In this document: positions 7,708-17,321 of the stretch, one piece after another | How the letters are laid out: each line of letters begins with the position of its first letter | Position numbering within the stretch: the stretch's first letter is position 1 | Program-made: the position numbers and the translations under genes | Notes under the pieces: model-generated | Seen by the model: the letters and a program-made list of their open reading frames with translations, nothing else | Told to the model about the DNA's origin: nothing | The model's database searches: none | Assembly: GCA_040375675.1 (NCBI GenBank) | Contig: JBEIRY010000004.1 | Span: forward strand, 1-44,555 | Source: CAIUSP01 sp040375675 | GTDB taxonomy: Bacteria > Actinomycetota > Thermoleophilia > Solirubrobacterales > 70-9 | Reading direction: 5' to 3' | DNA length: 44,555 nucleotides

Positions 7708-9942
7708 ATGAGCATGTTCGACGTGAGCCGCGTCTCGCTGGAGGTTGGCGGCAAAGAGATTTCTTTCGAGACCGGAAAACTCGCCCGACAGGCGAGCGGA
7801 GCGGTCGTGGTCAGGTCTGGGGACACGATGGTCCTCTGCACCGCCACCGCAGGCAACGATCGCGATGTCGACTTCCTACCGCTGACGGTAGATGTCGAAG
7901 AGCGCCATTATGCAGCGGGCAAGATCCCAGGTTCGTATTTCCGCCGCGAAGCCAGGGCAGGTGAGAAGGCAACCCTGACGGCCCGCCTGATCGACCGTCC
8001 CATCCGCCCACTCTTTCCGAAGGGGTGGCACCGCGAGACGCAGCTGGTCTGCCAGACGATGTCGGTAGACGGCGTGAACTCTTATGACATCCTCGCGATG
8101 AACGGCGCCTCTGCTGCGCTGGCTGTCTCCGAGGTTCCGGTCGCCGAGCACGTCGGTGCGGTCCGGGTCGGCAAGCTCGACGGCGAGTTCGTCGTCAACC
8201 CCGACGAGGAGTCTCACGAAAATCTCGAGCTCGACCTAGTTGTCGCCGGGACCTCCGAGGCAATCCTGATGGTCGAGGCTGGGGCCAACGGCGTGTCCGA
8301 GCAGGAAATCCTCGATGCCCTGGATATCGCGCACACGGAGATCAAGCGTGTTTGCGAGACGATCGAAGAACTCAGGCAGAAGGCTGGAAAGCCCAAGGTG
8401 GAGATGGAGCCACCTCAGGTCGACGAGGCTCTGATGGCGGAGATAGTTGCGTCTCATGGCCCTGCGATAGACGAGGCAACCTCGGTCGCCGAGAAGCTCG
8501 CACGCCAGGATGCGGTCGCTGCCGTCGAGGAACAGGTAGTGGCTCAGTACGCACCTGCGACTGGAGACGAAGCCGCCGACAGCGCCCGCGCTGCCGAGGT
8601 CAAGTCACTGTTCGCCAAGATCGAAAAGGACGTCGTGCGCAAGCGAATTGCGATCGACAAGAAGCGCCCCGACGGCCGCGCACAGGACGAGATCCGTCCG
8701 ATCGAGTGCGAAGTCGACATCGCGCCTCGAGTCCACGGATCAGCCTTGTTTACTCGCGGCGAAACCCAGATCCTCTCCAATGTCTCTCTGGGTACGACCC
8801 GGATGGATATGAAGGTGGACAACCTGAGCCTGCAGGAGCGCAAGCTCTTCTGGCATCACTACAACTTCCCGCCGTTTTCGGTGGGAGAGGCCGGGTTCAT
8901 GCGCGGACCCAAGCGGCGTGACATAGGACACGGAGCACTGGCTGAGCGTGCGCTGGTTGCCACGATTCCCGACGAAGAGGAGTTCCCCTATGCGATCAGG
9001 GCGGTCTCTGAGACGCTCGAGTCGAACGGATCTTCTTCGATGGGGTCGGTGTGTGCCTCCTCGATGGCCTTGATGGCAGCTGGCGTGCCGGTGAGTGCAC
9101 CAGTGGCCGGAGTCGCAATGGGGCTGATCAAGGAGGGCGATGACTACATCGTCCTCACCGACATCGCTGGAGTCGAGGATCATCTCGGTGACATGGACTT
9201 CAAGGTCGCTGGTACTGCAGACGGGATCACGGCGCTGCAGATGGACATCAAGATCACAGGTGTCACATTCGACATCTCGCGTGATGCACTGGACCAAGCC
9301 CTCAAGGGCCGTCAGTTCATTCTCGGCAAGATGGCTGAGGCGATTACCGGGCCGAGGGATCAGCTTTCCCTGCATGCGCCGAGAATCACCTCTATCCAGA
9401 TCGACCCTGAGAAGATCGGCATGGTCATCGGCAAGGGCGGAGAGACGATCCGTTCTCTCTGCGAGGAGTTCCAAGCAGAGATCGACGTCGAAGACGACGG
9501 AACGATCAGGGTCTATGCGCCCACCGGCACACTGGTGGAGGCCTGCGTCGAGCGAATCGACGGCATGACCAAGGACTCCGAAGTCGGTGACACTTTCAAG
9601 GGCAAGGTCGTCAAGACCACGACCTTCGGTGCGTTCGTGGAGATCAAGAAGGGAACCGACGGTCTCCTTCACATTTCGAACGTGAAGCCCGGCGAGCGAG
9701 TTGGAGCAGTAGAAGATGTACTCAACGCCGGCGACGAGATCGATGTCACGGTAGTCGAGGTCGACAAGGAAAGAGGCAGGATCGGCCTACGTCTCTCCGA
9801 CGATCCCGACGTCGCAGGCAAGACCCCCGAAGAGCTCGCCAATGTCGGGACCGGAGACAACGGCCCCGGCGGTGGACGCGGCCGTGGCGGAGATGACCGC
9901 CGTGGAGGCCGCGGGCGCGAGAGGGGCGGGCGCAGGCGTTGA
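7708..9942 (+). CDS. pnp: Polyribonucleotide nucleotidyltransferase (PNPase)
   Basis: PNPase degrades RNA 3' to 5' phosphorolytically and is a core of mRNA decay. The 744 residues include two RNase PH domains joined by an all-alpha domain, a KH domain (QIDPEKIGMVIGKGGETIRS) and an S1 domain (GDTFKGKVVKTTTFGAFVEI), then an Arg/Gly-rich tail (RGRGG and RRGGRGRERGGRRR) like those that bind RNA in actinobacterial PNPases. ATG 7708 follows an AAGGGA ribosome site at 7691-7696; a second ATG six bases later is also possible. The stop overlaps the next start by four bases, starting a run of coupled genes to rnj. Confidence 0.97.
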   Translation: MSMFDVSRVSLEVGGKEISFETGKLARQASGAVVVRSGDTMVLCTATAGNDRDVDFLPLTVDVEERHYAAGKIPGSYFRREARAGEKATLTARLIDRPIRPLFPKGWHRETQLVCQTMSVDGVNSYDILAMNGASAALAVSEVPVAEHVGAVRVGKLDGEFVVNPDEESHENLELDLVVAGTSEAILMVEAGANGVSEQEILDALDIAHTEIKRVCETIEELRQKAGKPKVEMEPPQVDEALMAEIVASHGPAIDEATSVAEKLARQDAVAAVEEQVVAQYAPATGDEAADSARAAEVKSLFAKIEKDVVRKRIAIDKKRPDGRAQDEIRPIECEVDIAPRVHGSALFTRGETQILSNVSLGTTRMDMKVDNLSLQERKLFWHHYNFPPFSVGEAGFMRGPKRRDIGHGALAERALVATIPDEEEFPYAIRAVSETLESNGSSSMGSVCASSMALMAAGVPVSAPVAGVAMGLIKEGDDYIVLTDIAGVEDHLGDMDFKVAGTADGITALQMDIKITGVTFDISRDALDQALKGRQFILGKMAEAITGPRDQLSLHAPRITSIQIDPEKIGMVIGKGGETIRSLCEEFQAEIDVEDDGTIRVYAPTGTLVEACVERIDGMTKDSEVGDTFKGKVVKTTTFGAFVEIKKGTDGLLHISNVKPGERVGAVEDVLNAGDEIDVTVVEVDKERGRIGLRLSDDPDVAGKTPEELANVGTGDNGPGGGRGRGGDDRRGGRGRERGGRRR

Positions 9943-11225
9943 GCAAGACGGCGACCAGGACCACCGAGCTCGACTCGGGGGTCCGGGTGGTCACCGAGGC
10001 CGTTCCGTCGGTTCGCTCAGTGGCGCTCGGCCTCTGGGTCAGGACCGGCTCGCGAGACGAGACCGCTGATCAGGCGGGCGTTTCGCACTTCCTCGAGCAC
10101 CTCCTGTTCAAAGGAACGGAGCGTTACTCGGCTATCGAGCTGAATGAACGCTTCGATTCTCTGGGCGCAGGGTTCAACGCAGCGACCAGCAAGGAGACGA
10201 CGCATATCCATGCACGCTTCCTCGACGAGCACACCGACGAGGTTTTCGACTTGATGTCGGAGATGATGCTCCATTCGACCCTTCCCGAGGGAGAGGTCGA
10301 CTCGGAGCGGCAAGTGGTCATCGAAGAGATCGCCATGTATGAAGATGAGCCGCAGGACAAGGTCCACGATGTGCTCGACGAGGCGCTCTTTGGCGATCAC
10401 CCGCTCGGGAGAAGGATCATCGGCAGCGCTGAGGTCGTGGGGGGGATACCGGTTCCCGAGATCTCCGCCTATCACGCCGCTCGCTATACGGGAGCCAATC
10501 TCGTGGTTGCAGCCGCGGGTAATCTCGAGCACGATCAAATTCACGCCCTCGCTGAGAAGTTCATCTCACCAGAGCCGGGGGCCGCAGGCGCTCCGCCAGC
10601 AGAGCCCGCCGAGCGCGATCGCGGCATCGCATTTCAGGTCAAAGACACAGAGCAGTACCACCTCTGCCTCGGAGCCCCCGGGCTCAGCAGGTCGGATGAG
10701 CGCAGGTACACCCTGAGAGTGCTGAATACCTTGCTAGGCGGAGCCTCTTCGTCGCGGCTGTTCAAGGAGGTTCGCGAAAAGAGAGGCCTTGCCTATTCAG
10801 TGGGTTCATACGTCGCGGCATACCAAGAGACCGGAATGGTCGGGCTCTACGTTGGAACGCGAGAGGACCGTGTTGCCGAGGCGATGCGGGTCGTTGGCGA
10901 CGAGTTGAGGCTCCTCAGCACTCAGGAGGTGCCGGCGGAAGAGCTGCGGCGGGTCAAAGAGACCGTCAAGGGAAGGCTCGTGCTCGCCCAGGAGTCGACC
11001 GGCGCCCGTATGTCTGCGCTGGCCGGAGCGACTCTCTTCGACCTCCCGATTCTCACCCTCGACGAGATGATCGAGAAGGTCGAGTCGGTTACTGCCGAGG
11101 AGATCACTTCGCTCGCAGCCGAGCTGATGGTTCCTGAACGCTTCTCCGCTGCTGCGATTGGCAAGGATGAGGAAGTCTTCCGTACCGCCCTCGAGTCGGT
11201 CAGCAAGGATCTGGCGGCGGCATGA
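9939..11225 (+). CDS. M16-family zinc metallopeptidase (processing-peptidase-like)
   Basis: A 428-residue pitrilysin-type peptidase with the inverted zinc motif HFLEH (H50, E53, H54) and a downstream glutamate-rich helix (RQVVIEEIAMYEDEPQD) that supplies the third ligand. A second, inactive M16 domain contains the characteristic VREKRGLAYSVGSYV segment. It starts at TTG 9939, overlapping the pnp stop by four bases. The pnp-M16 pairing is conserved in Actinomycetota and Bacillota, but the natural substrate is unknown. No signal peptide; probably cytoplasmic. Confidence 0.92.
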   Translation: MSKTATRTTELDSGVRVVTEAVPSVRSVALGLWVRTGSRDETADQAGVSHFLEHLLFKGTERYSAIELNERFDSLGAGFNAATSKETTHIHARFLDEHTDEVFDLMSEMMLHSTLPEGEVDSERQVVIEEIAMYEDEPQDKVHDVLDEALFGDHPLGRRIIGSAEVVGGIPVPEISAYHAARYTGANLVVAAAGNLEHDQIHALAEKFISPEPGAAGAPPAEPAERDRGIAFQVKDTEQYHLCLGAPGLSRSDERRYTLRVLNTLLGGASSSRLFKEVREKRGLAYSVGSYVAAYQETGMVGLYVGTREDRVAEAMRVVGDELRLLSTQEVPAEELRRVKETVKGRLVLAQESTGARMSALAGATLFDLPILTLDEMIEKVESVTAEEITSLAAELMVPERFSAAAIGKDEEVFRTALESVSKDLAAA

Positions 11226-11908
11226 GCTCAGAAGTAAAGGTTGCGGTCTCAGGCGCTGCGGGGCGCATGGGAACGGCTGCTTGCGAGGCGATCGAAGCGG
11301 CCGAGGGTCTCGAACTCGTGGGCCGAGCTGACCCCAGCACAGGCGATGAGCTGGGTGCTGCCCTCGCACCAGCTCAGGTCTTGGTGGACCTGACTACACC
11401 GGAGGCCGCCCCTGGCAACGCCATCGAGGCGGTAGAGGCCGGAGTGGATGCGGTGGTCGGTACCACCGGATTCGACCTCGATGATCTCCGGGCCAAGGTC
11501 GAGGGCGCGCCCGGCGAGGCTCGCTGTCTCGTGGTGCCGAACTTCGCGATTGGAGCCGTCTTGATGATGCGTTTTGCTGCCGAAGCTGCGAGATATATGC
11601 CTGAGGCCGAGATAGTCGAGATGCACCATCCAGCGAAACTCGACGCGCCCTCGGGCACAGCAAGGCGAACCGCAGAGATGATCGCGCAGGCAGGCGGGAG
11701 CGTGTCCGAGCCCATCCACTCGGTGCGTCTGTCAGGGTTGGTCGCTCACCAAGAGGTGATTTTCGGAGGGGAGGGCGAGACGCTTACGGTTAGACATGAT
11801 GCCCTCGACCGGGCTTGCTTCATGCCGGGGATACTGCTGGCTGTGCGCAACATCCAATCGAGCCCCGAACGGTTCGCAATCGGGCTAGAGAGCGTGATGG
11901 AGCGATGA
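11222..11908 (+). CDS. dapB: 4-hydroxy-tetrahydrodipicolinate reductase
   Basis: Reduces the product of DapA to tetrahydrodipicolinate in the diaminopimelate/lysine pathway. The 228 residues start with the Rossmann motif AVSGAAGRMG and carry the catalytic signature HHPAKLDAPSGTA, plus GTTGF and PNFAIGAVLM. The length is slightly short compared with the usual 240-270. ATGA overlaps join it to the M16 gene upstream and the amidase downstream. Its partner dapA follows after the amidase, while dapF and dapL lie about 15 kb away. Confidence 0.96.
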   Translation: MSSEVKVAVSGAAGRMGTAACEAIEAAEGLELVGRADPSTGDELGAALAPAQVLVDLTTPEAAPGNAIEAVEAGVDAVVGTTGFDLDDLRAKVEGAPGEARCLVVPNFAIGAVLMMRFAAEAARYMPEAEIVEMHHPAKLDAPSGTARRTAEMIAQAGGSVSEPIHSVRLSGLVAHQEVIFGGEGETLTVRHDALDRACFMPGILLAVRNIQSSPERFAIGLESVMER

Positions 11909-13377
11909 GTAAGACGGCAGAAGAGACACGCTGGCTCGACGCGACCGCTCAGGCAGAGCTGGTCCGCTCGGGTGAGATCAAGCCCAGCGAGCTGGTGGCG
12001 CATGCGGTGGAACGAGCCGGCCGGCTCAACCCCCAGATCAACGCGATCATCCACGAGTTTTATTCGGAAGCAGTCGAGACCGCCGATCAGGCGCCAGACG
12101 GACCCTTCACGGGCGTGCCGTTCCTGTTCAAAGACCTCGGTGCAGTCCTGGCTGGACAGCCACTGCACATGGGAACGAGGTTCCTCAAAGAGCTCGACTT
12201 CCGCGCACCGGTTGACACCTACCTCGGAGCGAGGTTTCGTGATGCCGGTTTGGTGACGATCGGCAAGACGAACACCCCCGAGTTGGGAATCCTTCCCACT
12301 ACAGAGCCCCTTGCCTACGGCGCGACGAAGAACCCTTGGAATTTGGGGCATAGCCCCGGCGGTTCTAGCGGTGGCTCTGCGGCAGCGGTGGCAGCCGGAA
12401 TCGTTCCCGTCGCTCACGCAAACGATGGCGGTGGCTCTATCCGGATCCCCGCCAGCTGCTGCGGTCTCGTAGGGCTGAAGCCTTCTCGTGCTCGCACATC
12501 TCAGGGGCCGCTGGTCGGCGACACCATGTCCGGCCTGGTCGAAGAACTTGTGGTGGCACGAAGCGTGAGAGATGTCGCCGGCGTACTCGATGCCGTGCAC
12601 GGACTCGCTCCGGGCGACCCCTATACAGCGCCTGCTCCCCTGCGTCCTTATCGCGACGAGCTGATCGCTGAACCCGGTCCTCTCAGGATCGGGCTCACCT
12701 CGACGCCTTATATCGACCTCGAAGCCGATCCCGAGGTGCAGGTGGCGGTTGGTGCAGCAGCGAAGATGCTGACCGACCTCGGCCACGAGGTAGACGAGCA
12801 GACACCAGAGGCGCCAGCCGCTTCTTCAGGGCTGCCAGATCCGGCACAGACATTCATGGCTCGCTGGTATGTGGGGCAGACGCTCACCTTCCAGCAGCTT
12901 GAGATGGTCACCGGCCGCTCTATCGGACCCGACGATGTGGAGCCGCTGACTTGGGAGATGGCCCAACGGGGCAAGGCTGTGACAGGCGCCGAGTACCTCG
13001 GTGCGGTGACCCTCCACCAGGCCATAGGGCGGATGCTCGGAGACTGGTTTGCGACCGGGCATGACCTCATGCTGACCCCAACGCTCGCCGAGACGCCGCC
13101 GGCGCTTGGAGAATTCCCAACCACCGGGCCGGACCCCTTCGAGGCGATGAGGCGGGCAGAGAGCATGGGGGCCTTCACTGCGTTGATCAACGCCACGGGT
13201 AACCCCGCAATCTCTTTGCCGCTGCAGATGAGTCAAGTCGGCCTGCCGGTAGGGATTCAGCTGATTGCGCCCTACGGGCGGGAGGATCTGCTCATTCGAG
13301 TCGCCGCACAGCTCGAGCAGGCTTATCCCTGGGACGAGAGGCGACCCGAGGCCGTCGATGCAGCCAGCAAGGACTGA
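11905..13377 (+). CDS. Amidase-signature family enzyme between dapB and dapA
   Basis: A 490-residue amidase with the Ser-cisSer-Lys triad: Lys in PFLFKDLGA and the two serines in the signature GGSSGGSAAAVAAG, followed by DGGGSIRIPAS and GLVGLKPSRART. Overall it looks like the broad group that includes cyclic-amide and aryl-acylamidases rather than GatA, because no gatB or gatC is nearby. ATG 11905 overlaps the dapB stop by four bases, and dapA follows by three bases, so it is co-translated with lysine/diaminopimelate genes. A role in releasing amino acids from peptidoglycan-related amides would fit the context but is a guess; the substrate is unknown. Confidence 0.9.
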   Translation: MSKTAEETRWLDATAQAELVRSGEIKPSELVAHAVERAGRLNPQINAIIHEFYSEAVETADQAPDGPFTGVPFLFKDLGAVLAGQPLHMGTRFLKELDFRAPVDTYLGARFRDAGLVTIGKTNTPELGILPTTEPLAYGATKNPWNLGHSPGGSSGGSAAAVAAGIVPVAHANDGGGSIRIPASCCGLVGLKPSRARTSQGPLVGDTMSGLVEELVVARSVRDVAGVLDAVHGLAPGDPYTAPAPLRPYRDELIAEPGPLRIGLTSTPYIDLEADPEVQVAVGAAAKMLTDLGHEVDEQTPEAPAASSGLPDPAQTFMARWYVGQTLTFQQLEMVTGRSIGPDDVEPLTWEMAQRGKAVTGAEYLGAVTLHQAIGRMLGDWFATGHDLMLTPTLAETPPALGEFPTTGPDPFEAMRRAESMGAFTALINATGNPAISLPLQMSQVGLPVGIQLIAPYGREDLLIRVAAQLEQAYPWDERRPEAVDAASKD

Positions 13378-13380
13378 GCG

Positions 13381-14253
13381 ATGACCACGTTCACGGGAGT
13401 GCTGACCGCGATGGTCACTCCGTTTGCCGAGGACGGATCGATCGATCTTCCTGCCGCACGCCGGCTTGCCGTCTATCTGGCCGACAACGGATCCGATGGC
13501 ATAGTGGTCGCGGGGACCACGGGGGAATCACCGACGCTTGACGATTCCGAAAAGCTCGCCCTGCTGGACGCTGTGTTGGAGGAGGTCGGCGATCGACTTT
13601 CGGTCATCTGCGGGACTGGATCAAACGACACCGCTCACTCGGTAGAGCTTTCCTCAAAGGCAGAAAAGGCAGGGGCGCATGGTGTCCTCGTGGTCTGTCC
13701 GTATTACAACAAGCCCAACAGGGCCGGAATACTTGCTCACTTCGCCGAGGTGGCAGGAGAGGTCAGCTGCCCGGTCGTTCTCTACAACATCCCCTCGCGC
13801 GCAGTAATCAACATGCCTCCAGATCTGCTCGAGGAGTTGGGCCGAATCGAAAACGTTGTCGCTGTCAAACAGGCAAACAACGAGGAGATCCAGGCGATTC
13901 CCGGGTTGGACCTGATCGCGGGCAACGACGATTCGTACCTGCGCTGCCTCGAGGCAGGCGGGGTAGGCGGAATCCTGGTGGCATCACACCTCGTTGGAAA
14001 GCAGATGCGCTCCATTTATGACCTCGTCGCAGCCGGTGACCTAGGGGCCGCCAAAGCAGAGGACGAACGCCTGCAGCCGCTCTACGCGGCCCTCGGGGTG
14101 ACTACGAATCCGATACCGATCAAGGCAGCGCTCGAATCGGTCGGCCTCTGTGACAGCAGGATGCGTCTGCCGATGGTCCCGGCGAGCAAGGACGAGCGTC
14201 GTGAGATAGATGTCGCACTGACGGACCTCGGAATCGACGGGGCGGGGGGCTAG
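13381..14253 (+). CDS. dapA: 4-hydroxy-tetrahydrodipicolinate synthase
   Basis: Condenses pyruvate with aspartate semialdehyde, the committed step of diaminopimelate synthesis. The 290 residues show the TIM-barrel family motifs AMVTPF, GTTGESPTL, CPYYNKP, the catalytic tyrosine in YNIPSR and the Schiff-base lysine in VVAVKQAN. ATG 13381 follows the amidase stop by three bases, and rnj starts two bases after its stop. Length and motifs are entirely ordinary. Confidence 0.97.
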   Translation: MTTFTGVLTAMVTPFAEDGSIDLPAARRLAVYLADNGSDGIVVAGTTGESPTLDDSEKLALLDAVLEEVGDRLSVICGTGSNDTAHSVELSSKAEKAGAHGVLVVCPYYNKPNRAGILAHFAEVAGEVSCPVVLYNIPSRAVINMPPDLLEELGRIENVVAVKQANNEEIQAIPGLDLIAGNDDSYLRCLEAGGVGGILVASHLVGKQMRSIYDLVAAGDLGAAKAEDERLQPLYAALGVTTNPIPIKAALESVGLCDSRMRLPMVPASKDERREIDVALTDLGIDGAGG

Positions 14254-14255
14254 GG

Positions 14256-15923
14256 ATGGCATCACCAATCCGGATACTGCCGCTCGGAGGACTGGGAGAG
14301 ATCGGCAAGAACATGACCGCGATCGAGACCGAGGGCAAGATCGTCCTGGTCGATTCTGGCGTGATGTTCCCGACCGCGGAGATGCTCGGCATCGACCTCG
14401 TCCTGCCTGACTTCAGTTCTCTGCGCGACAGGGCCGATGACATCGAGGGGATAGTTCTGACCCACGGACACGAGGACCACGTTGGCGCGCTTCCTTATGT
14501 CCTGCGCGAACTCGGGATCCCTCCTGTCATCTACGGCGGTCCTCTGACAGTCGGCATGGTTCGTTCCAAGCTGGACGAGCACAAATTGCGCGATGTACCC
14601 CTCGTGGACATCCCGTTGGGTGAGGTGGCGGAGATCGGGCCGTTCGAGATGGAGATGATCCACATGACCCACTCGATTCCCGATTCACGCGCGGTGGCGC
14701 TGCGCAGCGAGCTCGGAACGATTCTCGTCACCGGCGACTACAAGTTCGACCAAACCCCCGTAGGAGGAAGGCCAAGCGATATTCCGCGGCTTGCAGAGCT
14801 CGGGCGGGAGGGCATCTTGTGTCTCTGCGGTGATTCGACCAATGCCGATCGCCGCGGCACAGCACCCTCAGAGTCCAGCGTCGGCCCTGCTCTCGAGCAG
14901 GAGTTCTCGCGCTGCGAGGGGAGGATCATCGTGACCTCGTTCGCGTCGAACGTGCATAGGGTTCAGCAGGTCATCGATGCCGCAGCCAAGCTCGACCGGA
15001 AGGTCGCGCTCGTCGGTCGCTCGATGAGGAAGAACTTCAACATCGCTTCTAGTCTCGGAATCGCCAAGGCCCCAGACGGCCTCTTGATCTCACCGAAAGA
15101 GATCGGGGATCTGCCCGACGAAAAGGTGGTCGTTATCTCGACCGGCAGTCAAGGGGAGCCCCTGTCGGCCCTGCGCAGGATGGCCCACCGCGATCATCCT
15201 GACGTCGAACTCCACTCCGGCGACACGGTGGTCTTCTCGGCAACACCGGTACCCGGTAACGAGCGGTCGGTCAACGAGACGGTGGACAGGATCTTCGAGA
15301 TAGGCGCATCGGTGGTAACGGCGGCCGACGCGCCCATCCACGCCTCAGGACACGGTTGGCAGGACGAGTTGAAATTGATGCTCAACGTCACCAAGCCACG
15401 CTACGTGTTTCCTTTTCATGGCGACAACAAGCGACTTCGCCTGCACGCAGCCCTGGCCGAATCAGTCGGACATTCTCCTGATTCGATTTTCGTCGGACGC
15501 AATGGTCTGCCCCTGGTCATAGACGAGAAAGGTGCTCGCTTTGGCGAGGACGTCCATGCGAGCATGATCTTCGTAGACGGAGTCGCGATCGGAGAGCCCG
15601 ACGAGTTCGCCCTGCGCGACCGCCGCAAGCTTTCCGGCGACGGACTGATCATCGTGGTGGCGACGATCTCCGCCGATGACGGCTCACAGGTTGCTGACCC
15701 TGAAGTGATTCTTCGCGGTGTTCCAGAGGGCGAGGATGGACAGGGATCCTCGCTGGTCGCAGAGCTCAAGGAGGTCGTCTCCGACACGCTCGCCGATGCT
15801 GCCGATGACGAGATCAGTGAGATCACGATGATCCAGCAGGATCTTCACGAAGATGTCGCCGAGCACACCTGGAAGCGGATGAAGCGCCGCCCACTGGTCT
15901 TGCCGGTCGTAGTAGAAGTCTGA
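14256..15923 (+). CDS. rnj: Ribonuclease J
   Basis: Metallo-beta-lactamase/beta-CASP RNase with endonuclease and 5'-to-3' exonuclease activities in rRNA maturation and mRNA turnover. The 555 residues start with PLGGLGEIGKNM, carry the zinc motif LTHGHEDHVGALP, the GDSTNA segment and the C-terminal beta-CASP motifs (ISTGSQGEPLSAL, HASGHG, PFHGDNKRL). The dapA-rnj neighbourhood is typical of Actinomycetota. It shares the pnp operon, so two main RNA-decay enzymes are likely co-expressed. A convergent histidine kinase gene ends 12 bases away. Confidence 0.97.
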   Translation: MASPIRILPLGGLGEIGKNMTAIETEGKIVLVDSGVMFPTAEMLGIDLVLPDFSSLRDRADDIEGIVLTHGHEDHVGALPYVLRELGIPPVIYGGPLTVGMVRSKLDEHKLRDVPLVDIPLGEVAEIGPFEMEMIHMTHSIPDSRAVALRSELGTILVTGDYKFDQTPVGGRPSDIPRLAELGREGILCLCGDSTNADRRGTAPSESSVGPALEQEFSRCEGRIIVTSFASNVHRVQQVIDAAAKLDRKVALVGRSMRKNFNIASSLGIAKAPDGLLISPKEIGDLPDEKVVVISTGSQGEPLSALRRMAHRDHPDVELHSGDTVVFSATPVPGNERSVNETVDRIFEIGASVVTAADAPIHASGHGWQDELKLMLNVTKPRYVFPFHGDNKRLRLHAALAESVGHSPDSIFVGRNGLPLVIDEKGARFGEDVHASMIFVDGVAIGEPDEFALRDRRKLSGDGLIIVVATISADDGSQVADPEVILRGVPEGEDGQGSSLVAELKEVVSDTLADAADDEISEITMIQQDLHEDVAEHTWKRMKRRPLVLPVVVEV

Positions 15924-15939
15924 ATCGACCTCGGTTCAG
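15920..15939. terminator. Symmetric hairpin at the rnj / histidine kinase junction
   Basis: CTGAATCG (15920-15927) pairs with CGGTTCAG (15932-15939) through 8 pairs including one T-G wobble, around the loop ACCT. The rnj stop codon lies in the left arm and the kinase stop codon in the right arm. It could act in both directions as a transcription end, but there is no T-tract on either side, so this is tentative. Confidence 0.3.
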
Positions 15940-17321
15940 CGAGAAGCTTCGGTCAGCGGGAGAGAGATGGTGAATTCCGCCCCGCCTTCCGGGAGATTCC
16001 GCGCCGTCGCGGTGCCGCCGTGAGACTCCGCGACTGCCTTGACGATCGATAGTCCAAGGCCGGTCCCATCGCTACGGGTCGTATCTGCGGTGCCCTCGGC
16101 CCGCGCAAAGCGCTCGAATATCTTGTCCTCCATTCCGTCAGGCAGACCGGGTCCGTCGTCAGCCACGATCAGCCGTATCTCCCCGCTGCGGCCCTCGGTC
16201 GTGACTGTGACCGTGGTGCCCGCAGGAGTGTGCCTGATGGCGTTTTCGATCAGGTTGCGCGATGCACGCTGTAGCGAGTTTGCATCGCCAGCTGTCTCGG
16301 GGCACTCGTTCAGCGAAGCGACCAAGTTATGGTCGGTGGCGATTGGCTCGACCTCGTCGACCGCGGATCGCACGACTTGAGAGAGGTCGAAGGGCTCGAG
16401 CGACCGCGGCTTACTCGCATCGGCGCGCGCCAGCAGCAGCAGATCCGAGACGAGCAGGTTCATGCGTCGGGTCGAGTCGAGGGCTGAACTGACCGCGACG
16501 CCGTCCTCGTTATGGCCATCTCTCAGAAGCTCGAGGTTGAGTTGGATCGAGGTAAGGGGCGTGCGAAGCTCATGGGAGGCGTCGGCGACGAACTCGCGCT
16601 GGCGCTGGAAGGCTCGTTCGCGCTCGGCCTCGGCGGCCTCGATCGAATCGAGCATTCCCTCGAAGGTCTTTGCCAACTCGCCGACCTCGTCGTCGGAGGT
16701 CAAGACCGGCGCGCGCTGTGAAGGGTCTCCCGATCTGGCGACCTTACGGGCGAGCTCGGTAAGCGAGGTGATCGGCCGCATCGCCTGTCCGGCAACTGTC
16801 AATCCCGCGAGCAGAGCCAGGATCGTCCCTCCGACCACGCAGAGTCCGAGAAACAGCCAGACCCGGTTGATCGTCGAGTCCATCGCATCGTCGGGCTTTC
16901 CGAACTGGACGAACCCCAAGGGTTCGCCTCCTCCGCCGATCGGCACGGTCGCAACGAGGATTCCCTGCGACTCGGTTATCTCGGAGCTCGGACGATCGAA
17001 TGTGTAAGCGACCTTGGAACTCACGGCGCGCGTTACCTCGAATGGGTCCAGTATCCGATAGACGGCATTGTCGAATACTGCCGGCTGGTCCAATCGCACC
17101 TGGTTCATCCGCAGGTGAGGGTGACCGAAGGGGTCTGTTTCAACGGGCAGTCCAGCCGCGATATCTCGAGCCGTTCGCTGTAGTTCCGCGGCCTGGTCGT
17201 CTTGAATCCGGTTGGTCAGGAGAGTGCCGAGAACCGCAGCGAACGCGATCAGGATCAGCAGAGTCAAGCCTGCGCACAGGCCGGCGATACGCCAGCGGAC
17301 AGTCGACCTGATCGGAAGCAT
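15936..17321 (-). CDS. Sensor histidine kinase
   Basis: Membrane kinase of a two-component system, 461 residues. Order: a first membrane helix (about 9-35), an extracytoplasmic sensing domain of about 115 residues, a second membrane helix (about 154-177), HAMP linker, DHp domain with the phospho-acceptor His250 in DASHELRTPLTSI, and an ATPase domain with N box NLIENAIRHTP, G1 DDGPGLP, FERF and G2 GTGLGLSIV. The ATG overlaps the response-regulator stop by one base, so the two are one unit. The sensing domain has no recognisable ligand motif. It resembles the MprB/TcrY-type actinobacterial kinases, but the signal is unknown. Confidence 0.94.
   Translation of the reverse strand: MLPIRSTVRWRIAGLCAGLTLLILIAFAAVLGTLLTNRIQDDQAAELQRTARDIAAGLPVETDPFGHPHLRMNQVRLDQPAVFDNAVYRILDPFEVTRAVSSKVAYTFDRPSSEITESQGILVATVPIGGGGEPLGFVQFGKPDDAMDSTINRVWLFLGLCVVGGTILALLAGLTVAGQAMRPITSLTELARKVARSGDPSQRAPVLTSDDEVGELAKTFEGMLDSIEAAEAERERAFQRQREFVADASHELRTPLTSIQLNLELLRDGHNEDGVAVSSALDSTRRMNLLVSDLLLLARADASKPRSLEPFDLSQVVRSAVDEVEPIATDHNLVASLNECPETAGDANSLQRASRNLIENAIRHTPAGTTVTVTTEGRSGEIRLIVADDGPGLPDGMEDKIFERFARAEGTADTTRSDGTGLGLSIVKAVAESHGGTATARNLPEGGAEFTISLPLTEASR

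Noticed and set aside
8740..9672. 310-codon minus-strand open frame opposite pnp
   Set aside because: It is antisense to conserved pnp domains, and the product has no recognisable domain; GC-rich antisense frames of this size occur throughout the window.
11905..13377. GatA subunit of the tRNA-dependent amidotransferase
   Set aside because: No gatB or gatC is nearby, and the gene lies in a dap operon; the broader amidase family is a better fit.
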